A stretch of DNA of 40,711 bases from Ilumatobacteraceae bacterium (GTDB lineage: Bacteria; Actinomycetota; Acidimicrobiia; Acidimicrobiales; Ilumatobacteraceae). Numbering within the stretch: position 1 is the first letter of the stretch; each line of letters opens with the position of its first letter. The stretch is from assembly GCA_017853385.1 (NCBI GenBank), contig JAFMJR010000008.1, positions 1-40,711 of the forward strand, read 5' to 3'. The notes beneath the pieces are model-generated. The model was not told the DNA's origin. It saw only the letters and a program-made list of their open reading frames with translations, and made no database searches. Position numbers and translations under genes: made by a program. This document shows, in pieces, positions 16,573-24,330 of this stretch.

Positions 16573-19500
16573 GTGACATATCCGCACGTTGATCCGCAGC
16601 CGAATTTTCCGGCTATCGAATCCAAGACTCTGGAGTTTTGGCAAGGTGACGGCACGTTTGCGGCATCAATTGAGCAGCATCCTTCAACAGGAGACGCGTC
16701 TAACGAATTTGTGTTTTACGACGGTCCACCATTTGCTAATGGTTTGCCTCACTATGGTCACTTGTTGACAGGTTTTGTAAAAGACGCAGTACCTCGCTAC
16801 CAAACCATGCGAGGTAAGCGTGTTGAACGTCGTTTTGGTTGGGACTGTCACGGACTTCCTGCAGAAGCCGAAGCCGAGCGTCAACTTGGTATTTCTGGTA
16901 CGCAAGCAATTACCGACTACGGAATTGACAAATTTAACGAGTACTGCAAAGTTTCGGTATTGCAATACACAGCTGATTGGGAGCGATACGTCACTCGACA
17001 AGCTCGCTGGGTTGATTTCACCAACGATTACAAAACTCTCGATATGCCGTACATGGAAAGTGTCATGTGGGCGTTTAAGGCGCTGTGGGACAAGGGTCTG
17101 ATTTACGAGGGTTTCCGCGTGCTTCCATATTCATGGGCGCTAGAGACACCGCTATCAAATACTGAAACGCGCATGGATGATGCGTATAAGCAAGTGCAAG
17201 ACCCCGCATTAACTGTTGCGTTTACTTTGGAGTCCGGAGACAACTTGCTCGCCTGGACAACTACGCCATGGACGCTGCCGAGCAACCTTGCGCTCGCAGT
17301 TGCGCCAGATGTTGAGTATGTACGCGTTGAACATGGTGGCAAGGTGTTTGTGCTGGCCGAGCCACGATTTGGGGCGTACGCAAAAGAGTTGGAAGGCGCA
17401 CAGGTTCTTGGCACGGTGCGAGGTTCGGAACTTGTTGGGCAGCGATATGCGCCGTTGTTTCCATATTTTGCAGATCACGCCAATGCATTCCAAGTGTTGC
17501 CCGGGGCGTTTGTAACGACAGAAGACGGAACCGGGGTAGTGCACATGGCACCAGGTTTTGGCGAAGACGATTATCAAGTGTGCAAAGAAAACGGAATTGA
17601 TCTTGTTGTTCCAGTGAATAGTCGGGGAGAATTCACGAGCGAAGTGCCAGATTTTGCAGGCCTTCAGGTTTTTGAGGCGAATCCATTAATCATCCGAGCA
17701 CTCAAAGATCGCGGTGTAGTACTGCGTCATGAAACTTATGACCACTCATATCCGCACTGTTGGCGTACAGGTAAGCCGCTCATTTATAAAGCAGTGAGTT
17801 CGTGGTTTGTAAATGTGACTGCAGTGAAAGACCGAATGGTGGCACTTAACCAGGAAATCCGATGGGTACCAGAGCACTTGCAGGATGGCAGTTTTGGAAA
17901 ATGGTTAGAAAACGCACGTGACTGGAATATCAGTCGCAATCGATTCTGGGGTTCGCCAATTCCGGTTTGGCGTAGCGATAATCCTGAGTATCCACGAATT
18001 GATGTCTACGGAAGTGTCGAAGATCTTGAACGCGATTTCGGGGTGAAAGTAACCGAACTGCATCGTCCAGTTGTCGATGACTTGGTCCGCCCGAACCCCG
18101 ATGACCCAACGGGGAAGTCGATGATGCGTCGTGTTCCCGAAGTATTGGACTGCTGGTTTGAAAGTGGCTCAATGCCATTTGCGCAGGTGCATTACCCATT
18201 TGAAAATCAAGAATGGTTTGAGCAACACAATCCAGGGGATTTCATTGTTGAATACATCGGCCAAACGCGCGGCTGGTTTTACACCTTGCACGTGTTAGCC
18301 ACTGCATTGTTTGATCGACCTGCCTTTTCAACATGTGTCAGTCATGGAATCGTGCTTGGCGCTGATGGGCAAAAAATGTCAAAGAGTCTGCGCAACTATC
18401 CAGACCCGATGGGCGTGTTTGATAACTATGGCGCCGACGCAATGCGTTGGTATTTGCTGTCCTCATCAATTTTGCGGGGTTCAGACTTTGCAGTAACGGA
18501 AGAGGGCATTCGCGACACCGTTCGCCAAGTAATGCTTCCTCTCTGGAATAGTTGGTATTTCCTCTCGCTGTATTCAAATGCAGAGAACAAATCTGGAAAT
18601 GTTGATTATTCGTCAGAAAATGTTTTGGATAAATACATTTTTGGAAAACTGCATCACTTAGTTGTTGACACAACAGCAAGTATGGACGAGTACGACTTGT
18701 TTAATGCATGCCAGCAGGTGCGCACGTTCCTTGATGTATTGACGAACTGGTTTATTCGGCGAAGTAGAAATCGATTTTGGGCCGGTGATCAGCAAGCAAT
18801 CAACACGTTGCATACCGTGCTTGACGTGTTGACTCGCGTGGCCGCACCACTCCTACCTTTGATTTCCGAGCAGGTGTACAAGGGGCTAACGGGCAATCGC
18901 AGCGTTCACTTGACTACGTGGCCAATTGCTTCTGAAATTCCGGTCGATGAAGACTTGCTCGTGGTGATGGACCAGGTTCGTGACGTTTGCTCAACAACGC
19001 TGTCTCTTCGTAAATCGCACTCACGGCGGGTACGGCTTCCACTTGCCAGCGTCACCGTTGCCTCGCCGCTAGCGCTTGGCCTAGAAAAATTCTCCTCAAT
19101 CATCACGGAGGAAGTAAATGTTCGAGAAGTAAAACTCACGGCCGATGTCGCCGGAGTTGCTCGACATGAACTTCAGGTTGTGCCAGCCGCATTAGGACCA
19201 CGACTTGGTCCCGACACGCAAAAGGTAATCGTGGCAGTGAAGAAAGGTGATTGGAAGCAACAGGGTGATGTGATCGTTGCTGGCGGTTACGAATTGCAGC
19301 CACATGAATACCAACTAAAACTTCTTGCCGCCGTTGGTGACGCGCAAACAACTGCAAGTTCGGCATTGTCCGATGGCCAGGGAATTGTGCTGCTCGATAT
19401 TGCGCTCACCCCGGAATTACTCGCAGAAGGTACGGCTCGAGACATAGTGAGAATCGTGCAGCAGGCCCGGCGAGAAGCCGATTTTGCTGTGTCAGACCGA

Positions 19501-19671
19501 ATTGCCTTAACGCTCGGTTTGCCCGCGGAAATTGCCGATCAGGTGGCGCCATTTGCGGACTACATCTGTGCGGAAACCCTTGCTGAGCGCCTGTCGTATG
19601 ATGCCGATGCGCCGCGGGCTACAGACCTGGATGGGACTCCCATTTATGTTGCTGTGGAACGACTACGGTAA
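16573..19671 (+). CDS. ileS: Isoleucyl-tRNA synthetase, type 2-like
   Basis: IleRS charges tRNA-Ile and edits valine. The 1032-residue class I enzyme has the ATP-binding motif as H60-Y-G-H63, the CP1 editing domain ([28 protein letters not shown]), WFYTLHV, K601-M-S-K-S605 and a long C-terminal domain of the kind seen in IleRS2. Sequence style ([22 protein letters not shown]) resembles the eukaryote-like type 2 enzyme of mycobacteria. Type 2 enzymes are generally less sensitive to mupirocin; that property is inferred here. divIVA, common before ileS in this region of actinobacterial genomes, is absent. Confidence 0.96.
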   Translation: MTYPHVDPQPNFPAIESKTLEFWQGDGTFAASIEQHPSTGDASNEFVFYDGPPFANGLPHYGHLLTGFVKDAVPRYQTMRGKRVERRFGWDCHGLPAEAEAERQLGISGTQAITDYGIDKFNEYCKVSVLQYTADWERYVTRQARWVDFTNDYKTLDMPYMESVMWAFKALWDKGLIYEGFRVLPYSWALETPLSNTETRMDDAYKQVQDPALTVAFTLESGDNLLAWTTTPWTLPSNLALAVAPDVEYVRVEHGGKVFVLAEPRFGAYAKELEGAQVLGTVRGSELVGQRYAPLFPYFADHANAFQVLPGAFVTTEDGTGVVHMAPGFGEDDYQVCKENGIDLVVPVNSRGEFTSEVPDFAGLQVFEANPLIIRALKDRGVVLRHETYDHSYPHCWRTGKPLIYKAVSSWFVNVTAVKDRMVALNQEIRWVPEHLQDGSFGKWLENARDWNISRNRFWGSPIPVWRSDNPEYPRIDVYGSVEDLERDFGVKVTELHRPVVDDLVRPNPDDPTGKSMMRRVPEVLDCWFESGSMPFAQVHYPFENQEWFEQHNPGDFIVEYIGQTRGWFYTLHVLATALFDRPAFSTCVSHGIVLGADGQKMSKSLRNYPDPMGVFDNYGADAMRWYLLSSSILRGSDFAVTEEGIRDTVRQVMLPLWNSWYFLSLYSNAENKSGNVDYSSENVLDKYIFGKLHHLVVDTTASMDEYDLFNACQQVRTFLDVLTNWFIRRSRNRFWAGDQQAINTLHTVLDVLTRVAAPLLPLISEQVYKGLTGNRSVHLTTWPIASEIPVDEDLLVVMDQVRDVCSTTLSLRKSHSRRVRLPLASVTVASPLALGLEKFSSIITEEVNVREVKLTADVAGVARHELQVVPAALGPRLGPDTQKVIVAVKKGDWKQQGDVIVAGGYELQPHEYQLKLLAAVGDAQTTASSALSDGQGIVLLDIALTPELLAEGTARDIVRIVQQARREADFAVSDRIALTLGLPAEIADQVAPFADYICAETLAERLSYDADAPRATDLDGTPIYVAVERLR

Positions 19672-19682
19672 AGCGCCAAGTC

Positions 19683-19689
19683 AGGGAGG
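19683..19689 (+). promoter_or_regulatory. Strong Shine-Dalgarno site for the DksA-like gene
   Basis: AGGGAGG lies 5 nt before ATG 19695, suggesting high translation of this protein. Confidence 0.8.
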
Positions 19690-19694
19690 TATTT

Positions 19695-20837
19695 ATGCCA
19701 TCAAAGCCAGCTAAGAAAAAGCCGGTTGCCAAGAAGTCTGCAGCCAAAAAATCTGCTCCTAAGAAGTCACCTGCCAAGAAGAAGCCGGCAGCAAAAAAGT
19801 CCACTGCGAAGAAGGCTTCTGCAAAAAAGCCATTGAATAATAAGGCGGTGGCGGCAAAGAAGAAGGCCGAGTTGGCTAAAAAGCTTGCGCTGAAAAAGAA
19901 GATCGAAGCGCAGAAGAAAATTGAGGCCAAGAAGAAGGCTGAAGCCAAAAAGAAAGCAGAACTAGCTAAAAAGCTTGCGCTGAAAAAGAAAATCGAACAA
20001 AAGAAGATCGCCGATCGCAAGAAGGCCGAGTTGGCTAAAAAGCTTGCGCTGAAAAAGAAGATCGAAGCGCAGAAGAAAATTGAGGCCAAGAAGAAGGCTG
20101 ACGCAAAGAAAGCAGCTGATGCATTGCGAAAGAAGCAGTTGCGTGAGCGCGAAATAGCCAAGAAGCAACAAGCTGCTGCCAAGAAGAAAGAACTTGCCGA
20201 AAAGGCAAAGGCTAAGGCTATTGCAGATAAAGAACGTGAAAAGGAAAAGGCTCGTGTAGCTGCTGAAAAACAAGCAGCTCGCGAAGCAGCAGAAAAAGAA
20301 AAGATTGCGATTCGTGAAGCGAAAGAAGCCGCTCGTTTGGCTGCGATTGCAGAAAAGGAAGCAGCTCGCGAAGCAGCGTTGCGCGCAAAGCGTAAGCCAG
20401 AGCCACCACCACGTCCGCCAATTATTAAGACTGAATTCCAAGACGGAATTCAGGCAACAAAAGAATTTGATTTCAAGTTCTTGCTTGGTCAGCGTGAAGC
20501 ATTGCTGGAAAAGCGTGCGTTCCTTACCAACCAGGCAGTGCGTTTAGAAGACGAAGCTCATGCACTGATCGAGGACGTGGAAATGGGTGACGTGCAGTTT
20601 GACGAAGAAGGTGGCGAGGGTGACACCATGGTGGTGGAACGCGAACGTGACCTCATGTTGTCTGCGCAGGCGCGTCAAGAGGTGGAAGAAATCGATGCCG
20701 CGCTTGCTCGCATTGCAAGTGGCGAGTATGGATATTCGGTGCACAGTGGAATGCCAATTCCACGCGAGCGTTTGAAGGCCATTCCGTGGACAACTGAATC
20801 AGTACTGGAGCGGGTTGGCGGCATCGGTCGCCGATGA
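19695..20837 (+). CDS. DksA/TraR-like protein with long lysine/alanine-rich N-terminal tail
   Basis: The 380-residue protein has two parts. Residues 1 to about 235 are almost only K, A, E, I and L; the first 50 resemble the PAKK/AAKK tails of histone H1-like and mycobacterial HupB proteins, and the rest should form a long charged helix. Residues about 250-380 match the DksA/TraR C4 zinc-finger family: a coiled coil, RQEVEEIDAALARIASGEYGYS, then SGMPIPRERLKAIPWT. The cysteines of the zinc finger are all missing (YGYSVHSG where YGxCxxCG or similar is usual). DksA-type proteins bind the RNA polymerase secondary channel; the tail suggests added DNA or RNA binding, an inference. The strong Shine-Dalgarno suggests high expression. 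It overlaps lspA by 4 nt. Confidence 0.85.
   Translation: MPSKPAKKKPVAKKSAAKKSAPKKSPAKKKPAAKKSTAKKASAKKPLNNKAVAAKKKAELAKKLALKKKIEAQKKIEAKKKAEAKKKAELAKKLALKKKIEQKKIADRKKAELAKKLALKKKIEAQKKIEAKKKADAKKAADALRKKQLREREIAKKQQAAAKKKELAEKAKAKAIADKEREKEKARVAAEKQAAREAAEKEKIAIREAKEAARLAAIAEKEAAREAALRAKRKPEPPPRPPIIKTEFQDGIQATKEFDFKFLLGQREALLEKRAFLTNQAVRLEDEAHALIEDVEMGDVQFDEEGGEGDTMVVERERDLMLSAQARQEVEEIDAALARIASGEYGYSVHSGMPIPRERLKAIPWTTESVLERVGGIGRR
19860..19942 (+). repeat. 83-bp direct repeat, copy A
   Basis: This 83-bp segment is identical to 20019-20101 as read by eye. It encodes a KKAELAKKLALKKKIEAQKK-type unit of the DksA-like protein. The offset is 159 bp, exactly 53 codons, so the frame is kept. 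A diverged partial copy with synonymous changes lies between them (about 19951-19998). Confidence 0.9.
20019..20101 (+). repeat. 83-bp direct repeat, copy B
   Basis: Second copy of the segment at 19860-19942. Identity without silent differences suggests a recent in-frame duplication or gene conversion within the lysine-rich tail. Confidence 0.9.
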
Positions 20838-21331
20838 CCTTACCGGTTGCGCCTTCGCGCACAATTCGAATAGGCGTTATTGCTGCCAGCATTGTTCTTG
20901 CGCTAGACGCTGTCACTAAATACTGGGCGGTTTCTTCGCTTGCTGATGATCGCAAAATCCAGTTGTTTTGGACGCTTCGTCTTGCGCTTGTTCACAACGA
21001 AGGCATGGCATTTTCAACGGGCACAAATGTCGGTCCATTTATTGGCATGTTGGCAATTTTTGTTATCGGCATGTTGTTTCTCACTTTGAGAAAATCGAGC
21101 AGTATCTACTCGCTGATCGCGACAGGATCCATTATTGGTGGTGCTACTGGCAATGTGCTCGACCGTGTATTTCGCGGAGAAGGGTTCATGGGCGGCGCTG
21201 TAGTTGATTTCATTGATTTTCAGTGGTGGCCCGTATTTAATGTTGCAGACATCGGGATCGTGTGCGGTGCAATTGTGATTGCCTACATCATGCTGACAAC
21301 GAAACCTGAAAGTCTTGAAGGGACTGAGTAA
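20834..21331 (+). CDS. lspA: Lipoprotein signal peptidase LspA
   Basis: LspA cleaves signal peptides of prolipoproteins in the membrane. The 165-residue protein has four hydrophobic segments, the conserved D-x-x-T-K-Y-W near the N-terminus, HNEGMAFS, and the two catalytic aspartates in GNVLDR and FNVADIGI. It overlaps the DksA-like gene by 4 nt and rluD by 1 nt. Confidence 0.96.
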   Translation: MTLPVAPSRTIRIGVIAASIVLALDAVTKYWAVSSLADDRKIQLFWTLRLALVHNEGMAFSTGTNVGPFIGMLAIFVIGMLFLTLRKSSSIYSLIATGSIIGGATGNVLDRVFRGEGFMGGAVVDFIDFQWWPVFNVADIGIVCGAIVIAYIMLTTKPESLEGTE

Positions 21332-22245
21332 TGCTTATTGAAACCATTCCCGCAGCGTTGCATGAACAACGTCTTGATCGTGTAGTTGCACTTATTGCAG
21401 ATATCAGCCGTGCATCAACTGCAACACTCATCGAACTTGGCGGAGTCACCCTTGATGGAGTGGTCGCAACTGCAGGAAAAGTGAAGGTGCGCGAAGGGCA
21501 GGAAGTTACCGTTAACACGGCCATGATTCCTGCCAAGGAGTTACCGCAAGCCGATGCTTCTGTCGTTCTCGATGTGGTGTATGCCGATAGTGATGTCATC
21601 GTGGTGAATAAGGCGCCTGGAATTGTTGTGCATCCTGGTGCTGGAAACGCAGGTGGAACGCTGGTGAACGGAATACTTGCGCTGTACCCAGAAGTAGCGA
21701 CAGTTGGCGACCAACTTCGTCCCGGAGTGGTGCATCGGCTGGACGCAGGAACTAGCGGTCTGATGGTGGTTGCGCGAACACAGGTTGCATATGACGCGCT
21801 CGTGGATGCATTAACTCGACGCGATGTAACTCGTGTGTACACGGCGCTGGTGTGGGGTCACCCTGAAGTTGCAACGGGATTGATCGATGCACCTATTGGT
21901 CGCGATCAACGGGATCCAACAAAAATGGCAGTGGTCGTTGATGGAAAATTTGCTCGCACGCATTACGACGTGAAGAAAACTTTTGAATCTCCTCAACAGT
22001 GTTCACTTGTTGAATGTCAACTAGAAACAGGAAGAACACACCAGATTCGTGTGCATCTTGACTCAATCGGACATCCAGTGGTGGGAGACTCGACATATGG
22101 TGGGGCGCGAAGCTCGCTGTCGTCTCCACGGCCAATGCTTCACGCTGCAAAACTCAGTTTCGAACATCCGGTAAGCGGAGAAACATTGACGTTTGAGGCA
22201 CCAGTTCCTGCAGATATGCAAGCAGTGATAAACCGCTGCGAATAA
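21331..22245 (+). CDS. rluD: RluD-family 23S rRNA pseudouridine synthase
   Basis: The enzyme isomerises uridine to pseudouridine in 23S rRNA. The 304-residue protein has an N-terminal S4 RNA-binding domain (RLDRVVALIADISRASTATLI), the catalytic motif HRLDAGTSGLMVVA with the active aspartate, and the ETGRTHQIRVHL segment. The exact target uridines cannot be read from the sequence, so it might correspond to another RluA/C/D type. lspA-rluD is a common actinobacterial pair. Its stop lies 4 bp from the stop of the convergent rrf2 gene. Confidence 0.92.
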   Translation: MLIETIPAALHEQRLDRVVALIADISRASTATLIELGGVTLDGVVATAGKVKVREGQEVTVNTAMIPAKELPQADASVVLDVVYADSDVIVVNKAPGIVVHPGAGNAGGTLVNGILALYPEVATVGDQLRPGVVHRLDAGTSGLMVVARTQVAYDALVDALTRRDVTRVYTALVWGHPEVATGLIDAPIGRDQRDPTKMAVVVDGKFARTHYDVKKTFESPQQCSLVECQLETGRTHQIRVHLDSIGHPVVGDSTYGGARSSLSSPRPMLHAAKLSFEHPVSGETLTFEAPVPADMQAVINRCE

Positions 22246-22249
22246 CGAA

Positions 22250-22696
22250 TTAGTGGTGTAGTTCAGGCCACTGTGCGGTGCCACGCGCGGCTTGTGCAAT
22301 TTTTGCGAGCGTGTAATCGGCAAGGTGTTGACGCATGTGTTCACCGGCAACATTCCAAATAGCAAGAAGCACACAATGTCCTTCGTGATCACATGCACCG
22401 TCTTGGTGTGGTTGTCCAAAATCGCCAAGGGTGATTGGACCATCGGCGGCGGCAACGATTTCAGAGAGCAATATTTCTTCGGCTGGTCGAGCAAGTACGT
22501 AACCGCCTCCAACGCCGCGTTTAGATTTCACCAAACCAGCACCTTTTAGGACGAGCAAAATCTGTTCGAGGTATGGCTGGGGAAGGGCGGTGCGTGTTGC
22601 AATATCGCGAACAGAAGTTGGCCCTTGATCGTCGGCGTGAAGCGCTAACGACAGCAACGCACGACACGCATAGTCGCCTCGGGTGGATACACGCAC
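22250..22696 (-). CDS. Rrf2 family transcriptional regulator
   Basis: Rrf2 proteins are winged-helix repressors, many sensing iron-sulphur status, redox or nitric oxide. The 148-residue protein has MRVSTRGDYACRALLSLA, the helix-turn-helix with PQPYLEQIL, the wing KRGVGGGYVLARP, and a cluster region with C102 and C108. The position of the third cluster cysteine in IscR-like members is W114 here, so a classic three-cysteine 2Fe-2S site is not present; another ligand or a different signal is possible. It starts with GTG and is divergent from the phosphodiesterase-like gene across only 18 bp. Confidence 0.9.
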   Translation of the reverse strand: MRVSTRGDYACRALLSLALHADDQGPTSVRDIATRTALPQPYLEQILLVLKGAGLVKSKRGVGGGYVLARPAEEILLSEIVAAADGPITLGDFGQPHQDGACDHEGHCVLLAIWNVAGEHMRQHLADYTLAKIAQAARGTAQWPELHH

Positions 22697-22701
22697 TCTT
22701 G

Positions 22702-22707
22702 TAGTGT
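22702..22707 (+). promoter_or_regulatory. Predicted -10 element, phosphodiesterase-like gene
   Basis: TAGTGT ends 7 nt before GTG 22715, fitting a leaderless transcript. It overlaps the opposing -10 of rrf2 by five bases. Confidence 0.5.
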
Positions 22708-22708
22708 A
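22703..22708 (-). promoter_or_regulatory. Predicted -10 element, rrf2
   Basis: On the minus strand TACACT ends 6 nt before GTG 22696. The Rrf2 protein could control both directions from this spot, but no clear inverted-repeat operator was identified. Confidence 0.45.
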
Positions 22709-22714
22709 GATCGG

Positions 22715-23818
22715 GTGCCTATGCCGCGAGTCCCCGACTATCTAGGTGGCTCAATTGCAGGCTTGATTCCGGCGTTGCTAGGGCCGCGAGGAACTGAGGT
22801 TGTTCCTACGTGGATGCCGTCATGCGTCCAGGGCGCTCAGCAAGTGGTGGTGCTGGTGGTTGACGGCCTCGGGTGGCATCAGTTACGAGAGCATGCACAA
22901 CATGCGCCAACTCTTTCTTCCATGCAGGGGTCGTGTATCACCAGCGTTGCTCCAACAACAACGGTTACTGCGCTTACTTCAATTGCTACGGGTCTTACTC
23001 CTGGTGAACACGGAATGATGGGGTATCGCATGGACTTAGGTGGTCATGTGGTGCAGATGTTGCGATGGGGTGACGATAAGGGTGACCTTCGTTCGACGTA
23101 TCCTCCCGACCTTGTGCAGCCGTGCCCGCCATTTATGGGGGCGTCTGTTCCTGTCCTCAGCAAAGCCGAGCTTGAAGGTTCAGCATTTACTGAAGCGCAT
23201 TTGCGCGGATCGAGGCCAATGGGTTGGAGGAGTGCTTCAAGCATTGCGGTGCAAGTTGGGCAACTGCTGCGATCTGGTCAGAAATTTATTTATGCCTATT
23301 ACGACGGCGTCGACAAAATTGCCCATGAGCGTGGTTTTGGCGAGTATTACAACGCAGAACTTCGAAACGCAGACCGGCTTGTAGCTGACGTTGCTGATCA
23401 GCTCGTACCTGGATCGGTATTACTCGTCACCGCCGATCACGGGCAGGTTCATGTGGGCGAAAACACACAGACACCTCATAGTGACGTTCTTGCTCGCATA
23501 ACTCATCAGTCTGGCGAAGGGCGGTTCCGATGGCTGCATGCAAAATCGGGAGCAGCCTCTGACTTACTTGATGCCGCAAAGCAACATCACGGTAAAGATG
23601 CGTGGGTGGTATCACGCGATGAAGCATGTGAGCAACAGTGGTTTGGAAAGCGTGTGACCGATGTAGCCAGAAAGCGACTTGGAGATGTCGCGCTCGTGCC
23701 ATTTACCAACACCAGTTTTGACGAACCGTTGGATTCGGGGACTTATTCGCTGGTTTGTCGTCACGGCTCGCTAACTGACGCAGAAATAGACGTTCCATTA
23801 CTGGCAATTGCTCGCTGA
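22715..23818 (+). CDS. Alkaline phosphatase superfamily / type I phosphodiesterase-nucleotide pyrophosphatase-like protein
   Basis: The 367-residue protein belongs to the metal-dependent alkaline phosphatase superfamily. Metal ligands and the nucleophile region appear in order: VVDGLGW (first Asp), SVAPTTTVTALTS (Thr nucleophile), YDGVDKIAHE (Asp and His), LLVTADHGQ (Asp-His), and CRHGSLTDAE (last His). There is no signal peptide, so it probably acts in the cytoplasm. The substrate cannot be told; nucleotide-sugar, phosphonate or phosphodiester substrates are possible. GTG 22715 fits the leaderless pattern; an ATG two codons later is the alternative. Confidence 0.85.
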   Translation: MPMPRVPDYLGGSIAGLIPALLGPRGTEVVPTWMPSCVQGAQQVVVLVVDGLGWHQLREHAQHAPTLSSMQGSCITSVAPTTTVTALTSIATGLTPGEHGMMGYRMDLGGHVVQMLRWGDDKGDLRSTYPPDLVQPCPPFMGASVPVLSKAELEGSAFTEAHLRGSRPMGWRSASSIAVQVGQLLRSGQKFIYAYYDGVDKIAHERGFGEYYNAELRNADRLVADVADQLVPGSVLLVTADHGQVHVGENTQTPHSDVLARITHQSGEGRFRWLHAKSGAASDLLDAAKQHHGKDAWVVSRDEACEQQWFGKRVTDVARKRLGDVALVPFTNTSFDEPLDSGTYSLVCRHGSLTDAEIDVPLLAIAR

Positions 23819-23824
23819 GATTGC

Positions 23825-23830
23825 CATACT
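23825..23830 (+). promoter_or_regulatory. Possible -10 element for bpa
   Basis: CATACT ends 8 nt before ATG 23839 and begins 6 nt after the previous stop. It deviates at the first base from TAnnnT. Confidence 0.4.
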
Positions 23831-23838
23831 TGCCTGAC

Positions 23839-24330
23839 ATGTCTACGAACGAAACGCCAATCACGCCTGCAAATGGAAACCCAGAAGTAGTTGGGCTTGA
23901 TGCTCCGATGCCGGCTGTTGACGAATCGGTAGGTGTAACTGCGCCAGCCAAAGTGATGCGCATTGGTTCGATGATTAAGCAGTTGCTAGATGAAGTGCAT
24001 TCGATGAACTTGGACGCACCGAGTCGTGAGCGTTTGGCCGAAATCTATGAGCGCTCCATTGTTGAACTCACTGAAGCTTTGTCTCCAGAATTGGGGAACG
24101 AGTTGCGAATGTTGGCGCTTCCTTTCCGTGATGGAGTAGTGCCCTCTGAAGGAGAAATCCGAGTTGCAAAAGCGCAACTTGTTGGCTGGCTTGAAGGTCT
24201 ATTCCACGGAATTCAGGCAACCCTGTTTGCCCAACAAATTGCAGCACGTCAGCAGCTTGAACAAATGCGTCAGCTTCCGGGCTCAGCAGACCCGACTACG
24301 GGCAACGACCGGCCAGGCACGTATTTGTAA
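23839..24330 (+). CDS. bpa: Bacterial proteasome activator Bpa (Rv3780-like)
   Basis: Bpa forms a ring that docks on the 20S proteasome and opens its gate without ATP. From ATG 23839 the protein has 163 residues: a disordered acidic N-terminus of about 40, then a helical core that matches my memory of Mycobacterium Rv3780 closely (PAKVMRIGSMIKQLL, LPF-DGVVPS-E, AQLVGWLEGLFHGIQATLFAQQ), and a C-terminus ending G-T-Y-L. The mycobacterial protein ends G-Q-Y-L, the motif that enters pockets in the proteasome alpha ring. The organism should therefore own a 20S proteasome and probably pupylation. The stop overlaps dnaE by 1 nt. A TTG at 23821 is a less likely start. Confidence 0.92.
   Translation: MSTNETPITPANGNPEVVGLDAPMPAVDESVGVTAPAKVMRIGSMIKQLLDEVHSMNLDAPSRERLAEIYERSIVELTEALSPELGNELRMLALPFRDGVVPSEGEIRVAKAQLVGWLEGLFHGIQATLFAQQIAARQQLEQMRQLPGSADPTTGNDRPGTYL

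Noticed and set aside
19619-20182. 187-residue Phe/Ala-rich open frame on the minus strand
   Set aside because: It is the antisense of the lysine/alanine-rich repeat tail; its composition is a mirror of AAG codons and it has no start signal.
21288-21842. 184-residue open frame antisense to rluD
   Set aside because: Ser/Thr-rich shadow of a clear rluD gene.
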